A stretch of 64,000 bases of DNA from positions 1-64,000 of the forward strand of contig NZ_JCKI01000007.1 in assembly GCF_000708265.2 (NCBI RefSeq). The letters run 5' to 3'. Within the stretch, counting starts at the first letter, position 1; each line of letters begins with the position of its first letter. The stretch comes from Pedobacter sp. R20-19. Lineage in GTDB: Bacteria > Bacteroidota > Bacteroidia > Sphingobacteriales > Sphingobacteriaceae. A program made the translations under genes and the position numbers. Shown here piece after piece: positions 18,868 to 26,522 of this stretch. Below the pieces are notes generated by a model. The model worked only from the letters and a program-made list of their open reading frames with translations, was not told the DNA's origin and did not search any database.

Positions 18868-20172
18868 ATGAAGAAAACAATTAGTATCTTTTGGTTACGA
18901 CGTGATTTACGCCTGGAAGATAATGCCGCTTTATACCATGCACTGAAAGGCGAACATCCGGTTTTACCATTGTTCATTTTTGATCAAAATATTTTAGAAA
19001 AACTAACAAAGGATGATGCCAGGGTTACATTTATTTATCAAGCTATTGAAGATTTAAAGACCACACTTCAAAAACATGGATCGGATGTATTGGTGAAATA
19101 TGGCAAGCCAGAAAAAGTATGGCCAGAGGTATTAAAAGAATATGATGTTGCTGAAGTATATACCAATCATGATTATGAGCCTTACGCACGTGAACGGGAT
19201 GATGATATGGCTGAGTTTTTAACCAGTGAGAAAATTGAATTTAAGACTTTTAAAGATCAGGTTATTTTTGAAAAAGGAGAGATTTTAAAGGCTGATCAAA
19301 CGCCTTATACCGTTTTCACCCCATTTTATAAACAGTGGCACGCCAAACTGAATGATTTTTATACGAAAGCTTACCCAACTAAAAAATATTTTAAAAATTT
19401 TTTAGAGACCAAACACCTGCCTTTGCCCAGCCTGAAAGAAATGGGTTTTGAAAAAAGCAACCTACAATTCCCTAAAATTGAATATAAAAGTAAACTTGAT
19501 GATTATGCAAAAGAACGGGATTATCCAGCTATCGCCGGAACTACCCGCATTGGCTTGCATTTGCGTTTTGGAACCATCAGCATTCGCAAATTGGTTAAAG
19601 ATGCGATAGCGGCAAAATCTAATGTTTGGCTTTCAGAACTGGCCTGGAGAGAATTTTACATGATGATTTTATGGCATTTCCCTTATTCAGCGCACGATTC
19701 TTTTAAAAAACAATACGATAAAATTAAATGGCGCAATAACGAAAAGGAATTTAAGGCCTGGTGCGAAGGAAATACAGGATATCCAATTGTTGATGCGGGG
19801 ATGAGACAACTTAATGAAATTGGATGGATGCACAACCGTGTGCGCATGGTTACCGCAAGTTTTTTATCAAAGCACCTCTTAATTGATTGGCGTTGGGGTG
19901 AAGCTTATTTCGCCAATAAACTATTGGATTATGAAATGGCGAGTAACGTAGGTGGATGGCAGTGGGCGGCAGGCTCTGGTAATGATGCAGCACCTTATTT
20001 TAGAGTCTTTAATCCTGAACTACAAACCAAAAGATTTGATCCTAAATTCGAATACATTAAAAAGTGGGTGTCAGAGTTTGGGACAAAAAAATATGCCCAA
20101 CCAATAGTTGAGCATAAATTTGCAAGGGAAAGGGTTTTAAAAGTTTTTAAAGAGGCTTTGGCTAATTCGTAA
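18868..20172 (+). CDS. phrB: Deoxyribodipyrimidine (CPD) photolyase, class I
   Basis: The enzyme repairs UV-induced cyclobutane pyrimidine dimers using blue light and reduced FAD. The 434-residue protein starts with the antenna Rossmann domain (FWLRRDLRLEDNAAL) and ends with the FAD domain. The latter contains LAWREFYMMILWHFP, NEIGWMHNRVRMVTASFL and GWQWAAGSGNDAAPYFR, the classical class I signature that separates it from the DASH protein at 14748. Its 3' end overlaps the convergent FKBP gene by 11 bp. With the upstream TIGR01777 gene and the nearby DASH protein it forms a light-repair neighbourhood. Confidence 0.94.
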   Translation: MKKTISIFWLRRDLRLEDNAALYHALKGEHPVLPLFIFDQNILEKLTKDDARVTFIYQAIEDLKTTLQKHGSDVLVKYGKPEKVWPEVLKEYDVAEVYTNHDYEPYARERDDDMAEFLTSEKIEFKTFKDQVIFEKGEILKADQTPYTVFTPFYKQWHAKLNDFYTKAYPTKKYFKNFLETKHLPLPSLKEMGFEKSNLQFPKIEYKSKLDDYAKERDYPAIAGTTRIGLHLRFGTISIRKLVKDAIAAKSNVWLSELAWREFYMMILWHFPYSAHDSFKKQYDKIKWRNNEKEFKAWCEGNTGYPIVDAGMRQLNEIGWMHNRVRMVTASFLSKHLLIDWRWGEAYFANKLLDYEMASNVGGWQWAAGSGNDAAPYFRVFNPELQTKRFDPKFEYIKKWVSEFGTKKYAQPIVEHKFARERVLKVFKEALANS

Positions 20173-21076
20173 CGCTTACGATTTCGATATCAAAATCTAA
20201 AACTGCATTACTAGGAATTCTACCATCAGACACACCTGATGAATTTACACTACCTGTTTTACCATATGCTAAATCAGAAGGAATCAATATCCTAACTTTC
20301 GTTCCTGCTTTAAAATTCTTTAATATTCCCCAGCCAGATATTACACTAGATAATGAGGTAGAATAGGTTCCGTCTGTGCTCGAATCAAAAGAAGTGCCAT
20401 CTAAAAATCTTCCAGTGTACTTCAACACCAAAGTACTTCCATCATTAATTACATCAGTACCTGTGCCAACATTGCTTACTATATACCTTACTCTAGAAGG
20501 ATCTTTTACTGCAGTTAATCCTTTTGAAGCTATAAAATTGTCTAATTTAAATTCATCTAATTGCCACTGTTTTCTAAAAGGATATGTCTTAACAATGAGA
20601 TCAATATTTTCATTGGATGGTATTGCGTTATAGCCGTTTTTGCCGAAAGCTAAATATGATGGCAAAAGAATTCTTGCGGAGCCTCCTGGGCTTAAAGCTA
20701 GTATAGATGTCCTAATTGCTGGAAAATTAAATGACGAAAGAACCGCAGTACTATATCCTACATATGTGCCCAAATTACCATTTACGGGTGATTGAGAATA
20801 AATAGTTCCATTATTAAGTGATTTAATCGTAATATCATATAAAACTGAATCTGGATTTTTAAATAGATCTCCTGTTCCTGGCATAGTAACCTGATAATAA
20901 AACCCTGTTTTATCTGGGTCTTGAATCATAGAGCTTGTTAAATTATTTTTAGTGATATAAGATTGAATAGTAGCATCATCAACCGTTTCGATTGAATCAT
21001 ATTCTTTTTCGCAAGCGCTGAAAAGTATTGTAGCCAATAAACCTAAGCAAAGGCCAAGTTTGGTAAATTTGTTCAT
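20162..21076 (-). CDS. FKBP-type peptidyl-prolyl isomerase lipoprotein with two FKBP domains
   Basis: A lipoprotein signal (LGLLATILFSACEKE) predicts membrane anchoring at the lipobox cysteine. The 304-residue protein contains two FKBP-like repeats. The C-terminal one (about 190-302) is canonical, with GTSFDSST and IPSDLAYGK followed by IPSNAVLDFDIEI. The first (about 55-175) keeps the fold pattern (LLPSYLAFGKNGYNAIP) but has GTIYSQSP where the substrate-pocket GTxFDSS should be, so it is probably a non-catalytic copy. The ATG abuts the stop codon of the upstream paralogue with no gap. It probably acts in periplasmic or outer-membrane protein folding. Confidence 0.88.
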   Translation of the reverse strand: MNKFTKLGLCLGLLATILFSACEKEYDSIETVDDATIQSYITKNNLTSSMIQDPDKTGFYYQVTMPGTGDLFKNPDSVLYDITIKSLNNGTIYSQSPVNGNLGTYVGYSTAVLSSFNFPAIRTSILALSPGGSARILLPSYLAFGKNGYNAIPSNENIDLIVKTYPFRKQWQLDEFKLDNFIASKGLTAVKDPSRVRYIVSNVGTGTDVINDGSTLVLKYTGRFLDGTSFDSSTDGTYSTSLSSVISGWGILKNFKAGTKVRILIPSDLAYGKTGSVNSSGVSDGRIPSNAVLDFDIEIVSVTN

Positions 21077-21565
21077 CTAATTTGAAACTTCTGTAAGTGT
21101 GATATTAAAATCGAGTATAGCATTAGCAGGAATACTGGTACCCTGTGCTACATTTCCATAACCATAATAGGAAGGTATAATTAACCTGATTTTTCCTCCC
21201 TTTTGTATTTTCGGAATTCCTATTTGCCATCCGGCAATGATCCCGCCTAACGTAAATGTAATTGGATTTCCTTTTGAGCTATCAAAAACAGTCCCGTTAA
21301 GTAGTCTACCTTCATAATCAGCTGTAACTTTGGTATTACTAGTATAGCTGATACTTCCCGTTCCCGGTTCAATAATCTGATAAAAAACGCCAGATTGATC
21401 TTTAACAGCCTGAATGTTATTGGCCTTTATAAAAGCCCTGATAGCTGTAGTATCTATGGTAAACTGCGGCGCAGGATCATAAGTTTCGAAAGCCTCGTTT
21501 TTATTACAAGCAGCAAGGCAACCTGTAAGGCAAACCAACATTACAATATATCTGAACTTTAGCAT
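21077..21565 (-). CDS. FKBP-type peptidyl-prolyl isomerase lipoprotein
   Basis: This is a single FKBP domain behind a lipoprotein signal (IVMLVCLTGCLAACNK). I place the start at ATG 21565, since the in-frame ATG at 21622 would add 19 charged residues in front of the signal peptide. The domain has GTVFDSSKGNPITFTLG, VIAGWQ-like IIAGWQIGIPKIQKGG, IPSYYGYG and IPANAILDFNI, all typical of active FKBPs. It is the middle gene of three tandem FKBP lipoprotein genes, presumably co-transcribed from the gene at 22099. Confidence 0.88.
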   Translation of the reverse strand: MLKFRYIVMLVCLTGCLAACNKNEAFETYDPAPQFTIDTTAIRAFIKANNIQAVKDQSGVFYQIIEPGTGSISYTSNTKVTADYEGRLLNGTVFDSSKGNPITFTLGGIIAGWQIGIPKIQKGGKIRLIIPSYYGYGNVAQGTSIPANAILDFNITLTEVSN

Positions 21566-21652
21566 CATTGGCAAAAATAAGCTTTTAATACGGTTGCGCC
21601 AATTTTTAACCAATTTTAACATTCCAGATAAAATTCAGTCATCGTACTAAAG

Positions 21653-22099
21653 TTATTTAGCATCTGATAGTTGAATCGTGAAATCCAATACAGAATTCCC
21701 CGGAATCGGACCAGCAGCACTGCTTCCATATCCAAGGCCCGGCGGTATAATTAACCTGATCTCGCCACCTTTCTGAATTTTCGGAATGCCGATTCTCCAG
21801 CCTTGAATTAATTGTGAAAGCATAAAATTTTGTTCTTTACCATCACCATTGTCAAATACACTACCATCCAGCAGTCTGCCTTCGTATTTGATTGTGATAC
21901 TTGTATTCGCCGGATAGGTAAAGCTTCCGGTGCCTGGTTTGATGATTTGATAATATAATCCAGAAGCATCTTTAGTGGCTGGGATATTATTCTTCTCAAT
22001 AAAATTGGTAATTTGCTTATCTGAATCTTCATCCTTCTTACAGGAATTTAGCACCAAAGCCAGGAAAAACAAAATAGTGAGTTGTTTAAATTTAAGCAT
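21653..22099 (-). CDS. FKBP-type peptidyl-prolyl isomerase lipoprotein
   Basis: This is the first of the three tandem FKBP lipoproteins, 148 residues. The signal LTILFFLALVLNSCKKDED ends in a lipobox. The FKBP domain covers about residues 50-147 with GSVFDNGDGKEQNFML, LIQGWRIGIPKIQKGG, IPPGLGYG and IPGNSVLDFTI. The domain is closest to that of the second copy (IGIPKIQKGG is shared), which supports local duplication. Relatives in gliding Bacteroidota include GldI, but nothing else here points to gliding. Confidence 0.88.
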   Translation of the reverse strand: MLKFKQLTILFFLALVLNSCKKDEDSDKQITNFIEKNNIPATKDASGLYYQIIKPGTGSFTYPANTSITIKYEGRLLDGSVFDNGDGKEQNFMLSQLIQGWRIGIPKIQKGGEIRLIIPPGLGYGSSAAGPIPGNSVLDFTIQLSDAK

Positions 22100-22202
22100 C
22101 CGTAAAAATAGGATTTAAATGCATAACTCTACCTATTTAAGAATGGATTGATCTACCAAAATGAATGCTCCGACTAAACTTCAGGAAATTATATTACAAA
22201 AT

Positions 22203-22247
22203 AAAAAAGGTTTAGCGGAGCGGATTTTTGCACCTCTACGCTAAACC
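22203..22247 (-). terminator. Terminator of the beta-oxidation operon
   Basis: On the minus strand GGTTTAGCG and CGCTAAACC form a 9-bp stem with an imperfectly paired loop, followed by TTTTTT. It lies 22 bp after the acyl-CoA dehydrogenase stop codon. Confidence 0.75.
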
Positions 22248-22268
22248 TTCAAATGCTAATTAAAAGCA

Positions 22269-24062
22269 TTAAAAAATATATTTGTTCGCTTCAATTAACT
22301 GTTGTGCCACTCTTTGGCGGGCATCTTTTACATTAAACGGCTCTACTTTTGTAAACCTGCGTAAGCCTACTAGCATCATCCGTTGCTCATCACCTTCTGC
22401 AAAAGCCCAAAGTGCTTCTTTACCGGCTTTGGCTATGCCATCCACCGCTTCAACCATATAAATTCTAAGTAAATCTAACTGACCTGCTGTCGCTTCCTCA
22501 CCTTTTGTTGCCACCAATTTCTCTGTTCTGAGCAAAGCAGATTCCAACACATAAACGTAACCCGCCATATCTGCAATATTCATCAAGATTTCCTGCTCTT
22601 TGCTTAAAGTCATCATGAGCTTTTGAACGGCAGCACCAGCAACCATTAAAGTTGCTTTCTTAAGATTGGCCAACACCTTTTTCTCTGCAGCAAATAAGGT
22701 AGTATCTTCTTCTCCAAAATCAGGAATGCTCATTAATTCTGCTGCCACTGCTGTTGCTGGTCCCATCAAATCAAGCTCCCCTTTCATGGCACGCTTTAAC
22801 ATCATATCAACTGTTAGCAGTCGATTGATTTCGTTTGTCCCCTCAAAGATTCTATTAATCCGGGCATCACGATAAGCCCTATCCATCGGTGCATCGGCGC
22901 TAAACCCCATACCTCCGTAAATCTGAACACCTTCATCAACGGTATAATCCAACGCTTCGGAACCCCAAACTTTTAAAATCGCACATTCAACCGCAAACTG
23001 TTCTACAGATTTTAATCTTGCTTTGCCAGATTCCATTCCGCTAGCAACTAATTGGTCATAAGTATCATCGATATTCTGTCCGGCCCTGTAATTTGCCGCA
23101 TCAACAGCATATAATTTTGATGCAATCTCTGCAATTTTGAAACGAATGGCTCCGTATTTTGAAATCGGGCGGCCAAACTGACTGCGTTCATTTGAATAAT
23201 TAATGGCTGTATTTAGTGTTGCTTTAGAAGCACCAATTGCTGCGGCAGATAATTTGATCCGGCCTATATTTAAAATATTTACTGCGATTTTAAAACCATT
23301 TTCCCGATCGCTCAGCATATTCTCTACAGGCACAGGACAATCATTAAAGAAAACCTGACGGGTTGATGAACCCTTAATTCCCATTTTATGCTCTTCAGGG
23401 TTCATGGTGATGCCACCAAAATCTTTCTCCACAATAAACGCAGTTAGATTTTTATCATCATCTATCTTGGCAAAAACAATAAAAATATCTGCAAAACCAC
23501 CATTGGTAATCCACATTTTTTGACCATTGATGATGTAATGTTTACCATCTTCACTCAACTTGGCCTTAGTTTTTCCAGAGTTTGCATCCGAACCTGAATT
23601 TGGTTCAGTTAAACAATAAGCAGCTTTCCATTCACCAGAACCTAACTTTGGAATGTATTTCGCTTTTTGCGCTTCATTACCATAATAAAGAATTGGCAAA
23701 GTACCTATTCCCGTATGTGCAGAAAGTGCCACAGCAAAAGAGTGACCTGCTCCCACAACATCAGCAACCAACATCGAAGTGTTGAAATTTTTACCAAACC
23801 CGCCATACTCTTCCGGAACAGAAACTCCTAAAATTCCAAGCTCACCGGCTTTGGTTAAAAGTGTTGGCATTAATTCAGGATCTTCCTGCTTATCAATTTT
23901 ATCTAAATTGGGATAAACTTCAGCATTCAGGAAATCACGACAAGTTTGCGCAATCATCTGCTGCTCTTCATCAAATTCTTCTGGGATAAATACGTCCTGA
24001 TAAACGGTTTCTTTAATTAAGAATTCACCGCCTTTAATTGTTTTTTTTTCAGTTGTTTCCAT
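22269..24062 (-). CDS. Acyl-CoA dehydrogenase (long form)
   Basis: This FAD enzyme catalyses the first step of fatty-acid beta-oxidation, acyl-CoA to trans-2-enoyl-CoA. The 597-residue protein has the N-terminal helical domain, the middle beta domain with YCLTEPNSGSDANSGKTKA and WITNGGFADIFIVFAKI, and the C-terminal helical domain with QIYGGMGFSADAPMDRAYRD and RINRIFEGTNEINRL. An extra helical region of about 160 residues follows (as in VLCAD-like enzymes), making it longer than the usual 380-400. It is the last gene of the operon with the fadN-like and fadA genes. Confidence 0.93.
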   Translation of the reverse strand: METTEKKTIKGGEFLIKETVYQDVFIPEEFDEEQQMIAQTCRDFLNAEVYPNLDKIDKQEDPELMPTLLTKAGELGILGVSVPEEYGGFGKNFNTSMLVADVVGAGHSFAVALSAHTGIGTLPILYYGNEAQKAKYIPKLGSGEWKAAYCLTEPNSGSDANSGKTKAKLSEDGKHYIINGQKMWITNGGFADIFIVFAKIDDDKNLTAFIVEKDFGGITMNPEEHKMGIKGSSTRQVFFNDCPVPVENMLSDRENGFKIAVNILNIGRIKLSAAAIGASKATLNTAINYSNERSQFGRPISKYGAIRFKIAEIASKLYAVDAANYRAGQNIDDTYDQLVASGMESGKARLKSVEQFAVECAILKVWGSEALDYTVDEGVQIYGGMGFSADAPMDRAYRDARINRIFEGTNEINRLLTVDMMLKRAMKGELDLMGPATAVAAELMSIPDFGEEDTTLFAAEKKVLANLKKATLMVAGAAVQKLMMTLSKEQEILMNIADMAGYVYVLESALLRTEKLVATKGEEATAGQLDLLRIYMVEAVDGIAKAGKEALWAFAEGDEQRMMLVGLRRFTKVEPFNVKDARQRVAQQLIEANKYIF

Positions 24063-24068
24063 TGTTTT

Positions 24069-24370
24069 AGTATCTAGTAGTGAGTATCAAGTATCAAGAT
24101 TGGGCTCGAAAACTGGACATCACTAGTTTTATTGTTTAATAACGAGTATCAAGTATCAAAACTGGGCTCGAAAACTGGATGTCGCTAGGTTTAGGCGTTT
24201 AGTAGCGAGTATCAGGTATTAAGACTGGGCTCGAAAACTGGATGTCGCTAGGTTTAAGTATTTAGTAACGATTATCAGGTATCAAGATTGGGCTCGAAGA
24301 CCGTATGTAACTGAATGTTAATATCTAGTAGCAAGTATCAAGACCGGGTTCAAAACTGGAATCTTGATAC
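24069..24370. repeat. Degenerate ~63-bp tandem repeat, about 4.7 units
   Basis: Five units share the order TAGTA-CGAGTATCA, GTATCAAGA, TGGGCTCGAAAACTGGA and TGTCGCTAGGTTTA. The middle three are well conserved and the outer ones decayed. Nothing in the region is coding. The words GAGTATCAAGTATCAAGA recur inverted on the far side of the S23 gene (24807-24838). Unit length and spacing rule out a CRISPR array. Confidence 0.8.
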
Positions 24371-24823
24371 TTTCTTTATCTTTTAATACTCTTATCTAAT
24401 GCATAAATCATTTTTTGTATCTCAGTTGTTTTTTCAATCAAACTTGTCGATAAATTATCATCAAGTAATTCTAGTCGATTCGAAATAATTAGCTGTGCTT
24501 CTAATTCAAAAGCTGAACCTTGGCTTATATTCAAGAAATATTTGAATTGAGCACTACTTCCTCTCCCGGAGCCTTCAGCAATATTCGAAGAAACCGAAGC
24601 GGAGCACCTCTTCATTTGTGATATCAAACCATACTTTTCATCATTTGGTAAAAGTGAAGTCGCTTTGTAAACTTCAACTGCCAAATCAATCGATTTTTGC
24701 CAAACTTTTAAATCTTTAAAATTGTGCATACGTTTTAGTATTTAAGTCATGTGTACAAATATGTTCAGGATGATTTTTTGCAATTGCTTTTACGCTCGCT
24801 ATTCAATCTTGATACTTGCTACT
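24327..24823. mobile_element. Possible mobile unit: S23 gene bracketed by 17-bp inverted repeats
   Basis: AGTAGCAAGTATCAAGA at 24327-24343 recurs as its exact reverse complement at 24807-24823. The pair encloses the S23 gene and little else. A similar but imperfect arrangement surrounds the second S23 gene. I read this as a candidate non-autonomous or host-assisted element inserted between operon genes; no transposase is encoded. Confidence 0.4.
24376..24729 (-). CDS. Four-helix-bundle protein (23S rRNA intervening-sequence / S23 family), copy 1
   Basis: The 117-residue protein belongs to the S23 four-helix-bundle family, first known from intervening sequences in 23S rRNA genes and structurally related to the Avd protein of diversity-generating retroelements. 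Family marks are the N-terminal FKDLKVWQKSIDLAVEVYK, GLISQMKRCSASVSSNIAEG, and SRGSSAQFKYFL-like FLNISQGSAFELEAQL. Its molecular function is unproven; it is basic and may bind nucleic acid. It sits inside a beta-oxidation operon, in the same orientation, flanked by perfect 17-bp inverted repeats. It is a paralogue of the gene at 26087. Confidence 0.9.
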   Translation of the reverse strand: MHNFKDLKVWQKSIDLAVEVYKATSLLPNDEKYGLISQMKRCSASVSSNIAEGSGRGSSAQFKYFLNISQGSAFELEAQLIISNRLELLDDNLSTSLIEKTTEIQKMIYALDKSIKR

Positions 24824-24840
24824 CATATCTTGATACTAAT

Positions 24841-26016
24841 TTACAATAATTCAAAAATCCCCGCTGCACCTTGTCCGGTACCTACGCACATCGTAACCAT
24901 ACCATATTTTTTACTTTGTCTTTTTAACTCATTCATCATCTGTACAGTTAGCTTTGCTCCGGTACAGCCCAGTGGGTGCCCTAAAGCAATAGCACCACCA
25001 TTTACGTTAATAATGTCTGGATTTAAATCCAATGTTCTGATAATGGCTAAAGATTGTGAAGAGAAAGCCTCGTTCAACTCAATTAAATCGATATCAGCTT
25101 GTTGTAATCCAGCTTGTTTCAATGCCTTTGGAATGGCCTCAATTGGACCTATCCCCATAATTCTTGGAGGTACACCGGCAACACTATAACTCACTAACCT
25201 CGCGATCGGCTCTGCATTTAATTCCTTCATTTTCTTTTCAGAAACCACTAAAACAAATGCGGCTCCATCAGAAGTTTGAGATGAATTACCCGCAGTTACA
25301 CTTCCAACAGCATCAAATACAGGCTTCAATTTTGCCAGTTTTTCTAATGTAGTATCAGCACGTGGCCCTTCATCAGTATCTACTACATAAGAACGTGTTT
25401 TCTTTTTCAAGTTTTCATCCAGGTAATTTTCATTTATGGTGATGGGCAAAACACCATCTTTTAAATGTCCGTTTTTAATGGCATGAATGGCCTTTTCGTG
25501 AGATTTAAGTGCAAAGGCATCCTGATCTTCACGACTAACCTTATATTCTTTGGCTACAGCTTCAGCAGTTAGTCCCATCCCCCAATACCAGTCTGGATTA
25601 TTTTTTGCTACCTCAGCATTTGGAACAAGTTTCCAGCCACCAAATGGCATTCCGCTCATTACTTCCACGCCACCAGCAATGATACAATCTGCCATTCCTG
25701 CCTTAATTTTCGCTACAGCAGTAGCAATGGTATCTAGTCCGGATGCACAGTAACGGTTTACGGTAACTCCGGGAACTTTATCTGTATCTAAACCCATCAG
25801 TGAAATCATCCTGGCAATGTTTAAGCCCTGTTCTGCTTCTGGTGTGGCATTACCTACAATAACATCATCTATTTGTTCCTTATCTAAATTTGGAACTGAT
25901 GCCACCAAGGCCCTGATCACTTCTGCAGCAAGGTCATCTGCCCTAGTAAAACGGAATACGCCACGTGGTGCTTTACCTACTGCTGTACGATATCCGGCTA
26001 TAATATATGCTTCCAT
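24841..26016 (-). CDS. fadA: Acetyl-CoA acyltransferase (3-ketoacyl-CoA thiolase)
   Basis: This enzyme catalyses the thiolytic last step of beta-oxidation. The 391-residue protein has the nucleophilic cysteine C90 in NRYCASGLDTI, the ELNEAFSSQSLAI segment, the histidine motif GGAIALGHPLGCTGAK, and the second active-site cysteine in CVGTGQGAAG. It is encoded between the dehydrogenase and the bifunctional fadN-like gene on the same strand, separated from each by an S23 gene and repeats. The three enzymes cover the whole oxidation cycle. Confidence 0.95.
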   Translation of the reverse strand: MEAYIIAGYRTAVGKAPRGVFRFTRADDLAAEVIRALVASVPNLDKEQIDDVIVGNATPEAEQGLNIARMISLMGLDTDKVPGVTVNRYCASGLDTIATAVAKIKAGMADCIIAGGVEVMSGMPFGGWKLVPNAEVAKNNPDWYWGMGLTAEAVAKEYKVSREDQDAFALKSHEKAIHAIKNGHLKDGVLPITINENYLDENLKKKTRSYVVDTDEGPRADTTLEKLAKLKPVFDAVGSVTAGNSSQTSDGAAFVLVVSEKKMKELNAEPIARLVSYSVAGVPPRIMGIGPIEAIPKALKQAGLQQADIDLIELNEAFSSQSLAIIRTLDLNPDIINVNGGAIALGHPLGCTGAKLTVQMMNELKRQSKKYGMVTMCVGTGQGAAGIFELL

Positions 26017-26030
26017 TTTATTGAAGATTA

Positions 26031-26518
26031 GAGATTTGAGAAACTAGATGTGAGACCTGCTCAAGCTATTACTCAAATCATAAAATTTATTTTTTAATTT
26101 TCTTTTCCAACATTTGCTGAAAACCGTAAGTCATTTTTTGTAATTCATCAATTTGAGTAAGTAAAGGTTCAAGCTTTTCTGTTTCAAGCATTCCAAGTTT
26201 ATTAGCGATTGCTAATTGAGTTTGTAATTCATATGATGAGCCATTTGCTATTCCTAAAAAATTATTGAATTCCTTAAGAGAATTTCTTCCAGCACCTTCT
26301 GCAATATTTGATGGAATTGAAACAGCTGCTCTTCGTGACTGACTTGTCAAGCCAAACCGTTCATCTATTGGATACCTTGATGTTGCATCGTAAACCTCAA
26401 CAGCTAAATCTATGGCTCTATTCCAGATTTTCAATTCCTTTAAATTATTCATTTCTGTAACTTGTCTTTAGTTAGTCGTGAAGAATGCACCTGTCTCAAA
26501 TCTAATGTCTCTTATCTC
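26031..26518. mobile_element. Possible mobile unit: second S23 gene with imperfect inverted repeats
   Basis: The 29 bp from 26031 (GAGATTTGAGAAACTAGATG onward) match the reverse complement of 26490-26518 at about 22 positions. The arms enclose only the S23 gene at 26087-26452. The word content differs from the first S23 unit, but the design is the same. Confidence 0.35.
26087..26452 (-). CDS. Four-helix-bundle protein (S23 family), copy 2
   Basis: This 121-residue paralogue of the protein at 24376 has the same marks: LKELKIWNRAIDLAVEVYD, GLTSQSRRAAVSIPSNIAEG, EFNNFLGIANGSSYELQTQL and a basic C-terminal end EKKIKK. The two proteins align along their whole length but differ at roughly half of positions, so they are not a recent duplication. 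It lies between fadA and the fadN-like gene in the operon direction, bracketed by imperfect inverted repeats. Confidence 0.9.
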   Translation of the reverse strand: MNNLKELKIWNRAIDLAVEVYDATSRYPIDERFGLTSQSRRAAVSIPSNIAEGAGRNSLKEFNNFLGIANGSSYELQTQLAIANKLGMLETEKLEPLLTQIDELQKMTYGFQQMLEKKIKK

Positions 26519-26522
26519 AAGT

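Noticed and set aside
24069..24370. Regularly spaced repeats that could be a CRISPR array
   Set aside because: The unit is about 63 bp and degenerate over its whole length, with no short conserved repeat alternating with unique spacers and no cas genes.
24749..25189. 146-codon plus-strand open frame over the 3' end of fadA
   Set aside because: It is antisense to the conserved thiolase active-site region and resembles no known protein.
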